Positions 47,727 through 47,759 of a stretch of 47,759 nucleotides of DNA are shown piece after piece; the stretch's first letter is position 1, and the number at the start of each line of letters is the position of its first letter. Made by a program: the position numbers and the translations under genes. The notes below the pieces were generated by a model. The model was not told the DNA's origin, did no database searches, and worked only from the letters and a program-made list of their open reading frames with translations. The DNA is from RGIG4097 sp964637515. GTDB taxonomy: Bacteria; Bacillota; Clostridia; Christensenellales; CAG-917. The stretch spans positions 1 through 47,759 of the forward strand of contig CAZWUI010000010.1 of assembly GCA_964637515.1 (NCBI GenBank), written 5' to 3'.

Positions 47727-47759
47727 AACAACCTCCTAACAGCGAATAATCGCCCTTAT

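Overview
The window is a chromosomal stretch of a strictly anaerobic, Gram-positive-type bacterium, most likely an uncultured gut-associated member of the Clostridia. This placement is inferred from gene content, not from a phylogenetic marker. The supporting genes are single-chain pyruvate:ferredoxin oxidoreductase, oxygen-sensitive class III ribonucleotide reductase, the Feo ferrous-iron system with a Clostridia-type FeoB-associated Cys-rich peptide, SpoVG, a SpoVB/MurJ-like flippase, a YetF (DUF421)/DUF4363 pair and an ECF ThiT-type thiamine transporter. Genes lie on both strands in short operons. Most have a clear GGAGG-type ribosome binding site, sigma-A-like promoters with 16-17 nt spacing and strong intrinsic terminators. 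I saw no tRNA, rRNA, CRISPR array, prophage or intact insertion sequence.

Layout. 0.2-1.9 kb (minus): LMW phosphatase, amidohydrolase and MGMT-like protein, followed by a gene-poor stretch with a 28-bp palindrome. 2.3-3.6 kb: a membrane-embedded M28 metallopeptidase. 3.8-9.9 kb: flippase, MORN-repeat protein, YetF/DUF4363, murC, spoVG. 9.9-14.6 kb: acyl-CoA ligase-like enzyme, M23 peptidase, a lipoprotein, a small membrane protein and a MarR regulator. 14.9-19.7 kb: PFOR and a DUF2804 protein. 19.9-25.1 kb: a CvpA-like protein and a 1473-residue repetitive exported protein. 25.1-29.6 kb: GNAT, MnmM, small membrane protein, Gfo/Idh/MocA oxidoreductase, AzlC/AzlD and a YjjG-like phosphatase. 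29.8-33.3 kb: NrdD with a fused redoxin domain plus a thioredoxin-reductase-like flavoprotein, behind an NrdR-like box. 33.4-36.3 kb: MscL and thiamine salvage (TPP riboswitch, ThiT, ThiN). 36.4-40.1 kb: alpha/beta hydrolase, an AT-rich XRE/SLOG cassette, GtrA-like protein, Ca2+/Na+ antiporter. 40.1-43.1 kb: lipoprotein and second M28 paralog divergent from a TetR gene. 43.1-47.1 kb: Feo operon divergent from a second TetR gene. 47.1-47.7 kb: a possible structured RNA and a TM2 protein.

How the genes may connect. PFOR makes reduced ferredoxin and needs thiamine diphosphate; the window also carries TPP-controlled thiamine uptake, thiamine diphosphokinase and ferrous-iron uptake. The flavoprotein after nrdD keeps the redox CxxC but has lost both NADPH-binding signatures. 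This suggests, as inference, a ferredoxin-dependent thioredoxin reductase feeding electrons to the redoxin domain fused to NrdD.

The most unusual pattern is architectural. Six genes on both strands (LMW-PTP, murC, acyl-CoA ligase, marR, azlC, thiN) have no Shine-Dalgarno sequence. Each has a -10 hexamer ending exactly 6 nt before the ATG, which predicts leaderless mRNAs beside ordinary SD-led genes. Other notable items are the two M28 peptidases whose catalytic domain is split by membrane hairpins, the giant repeat protein paired with a CvpA-like protein, a FeoB with a roughly 115-residue acidic insertion, the compact XRE/SLOG pair, and a candidate orphan structured RNA near the right edge.
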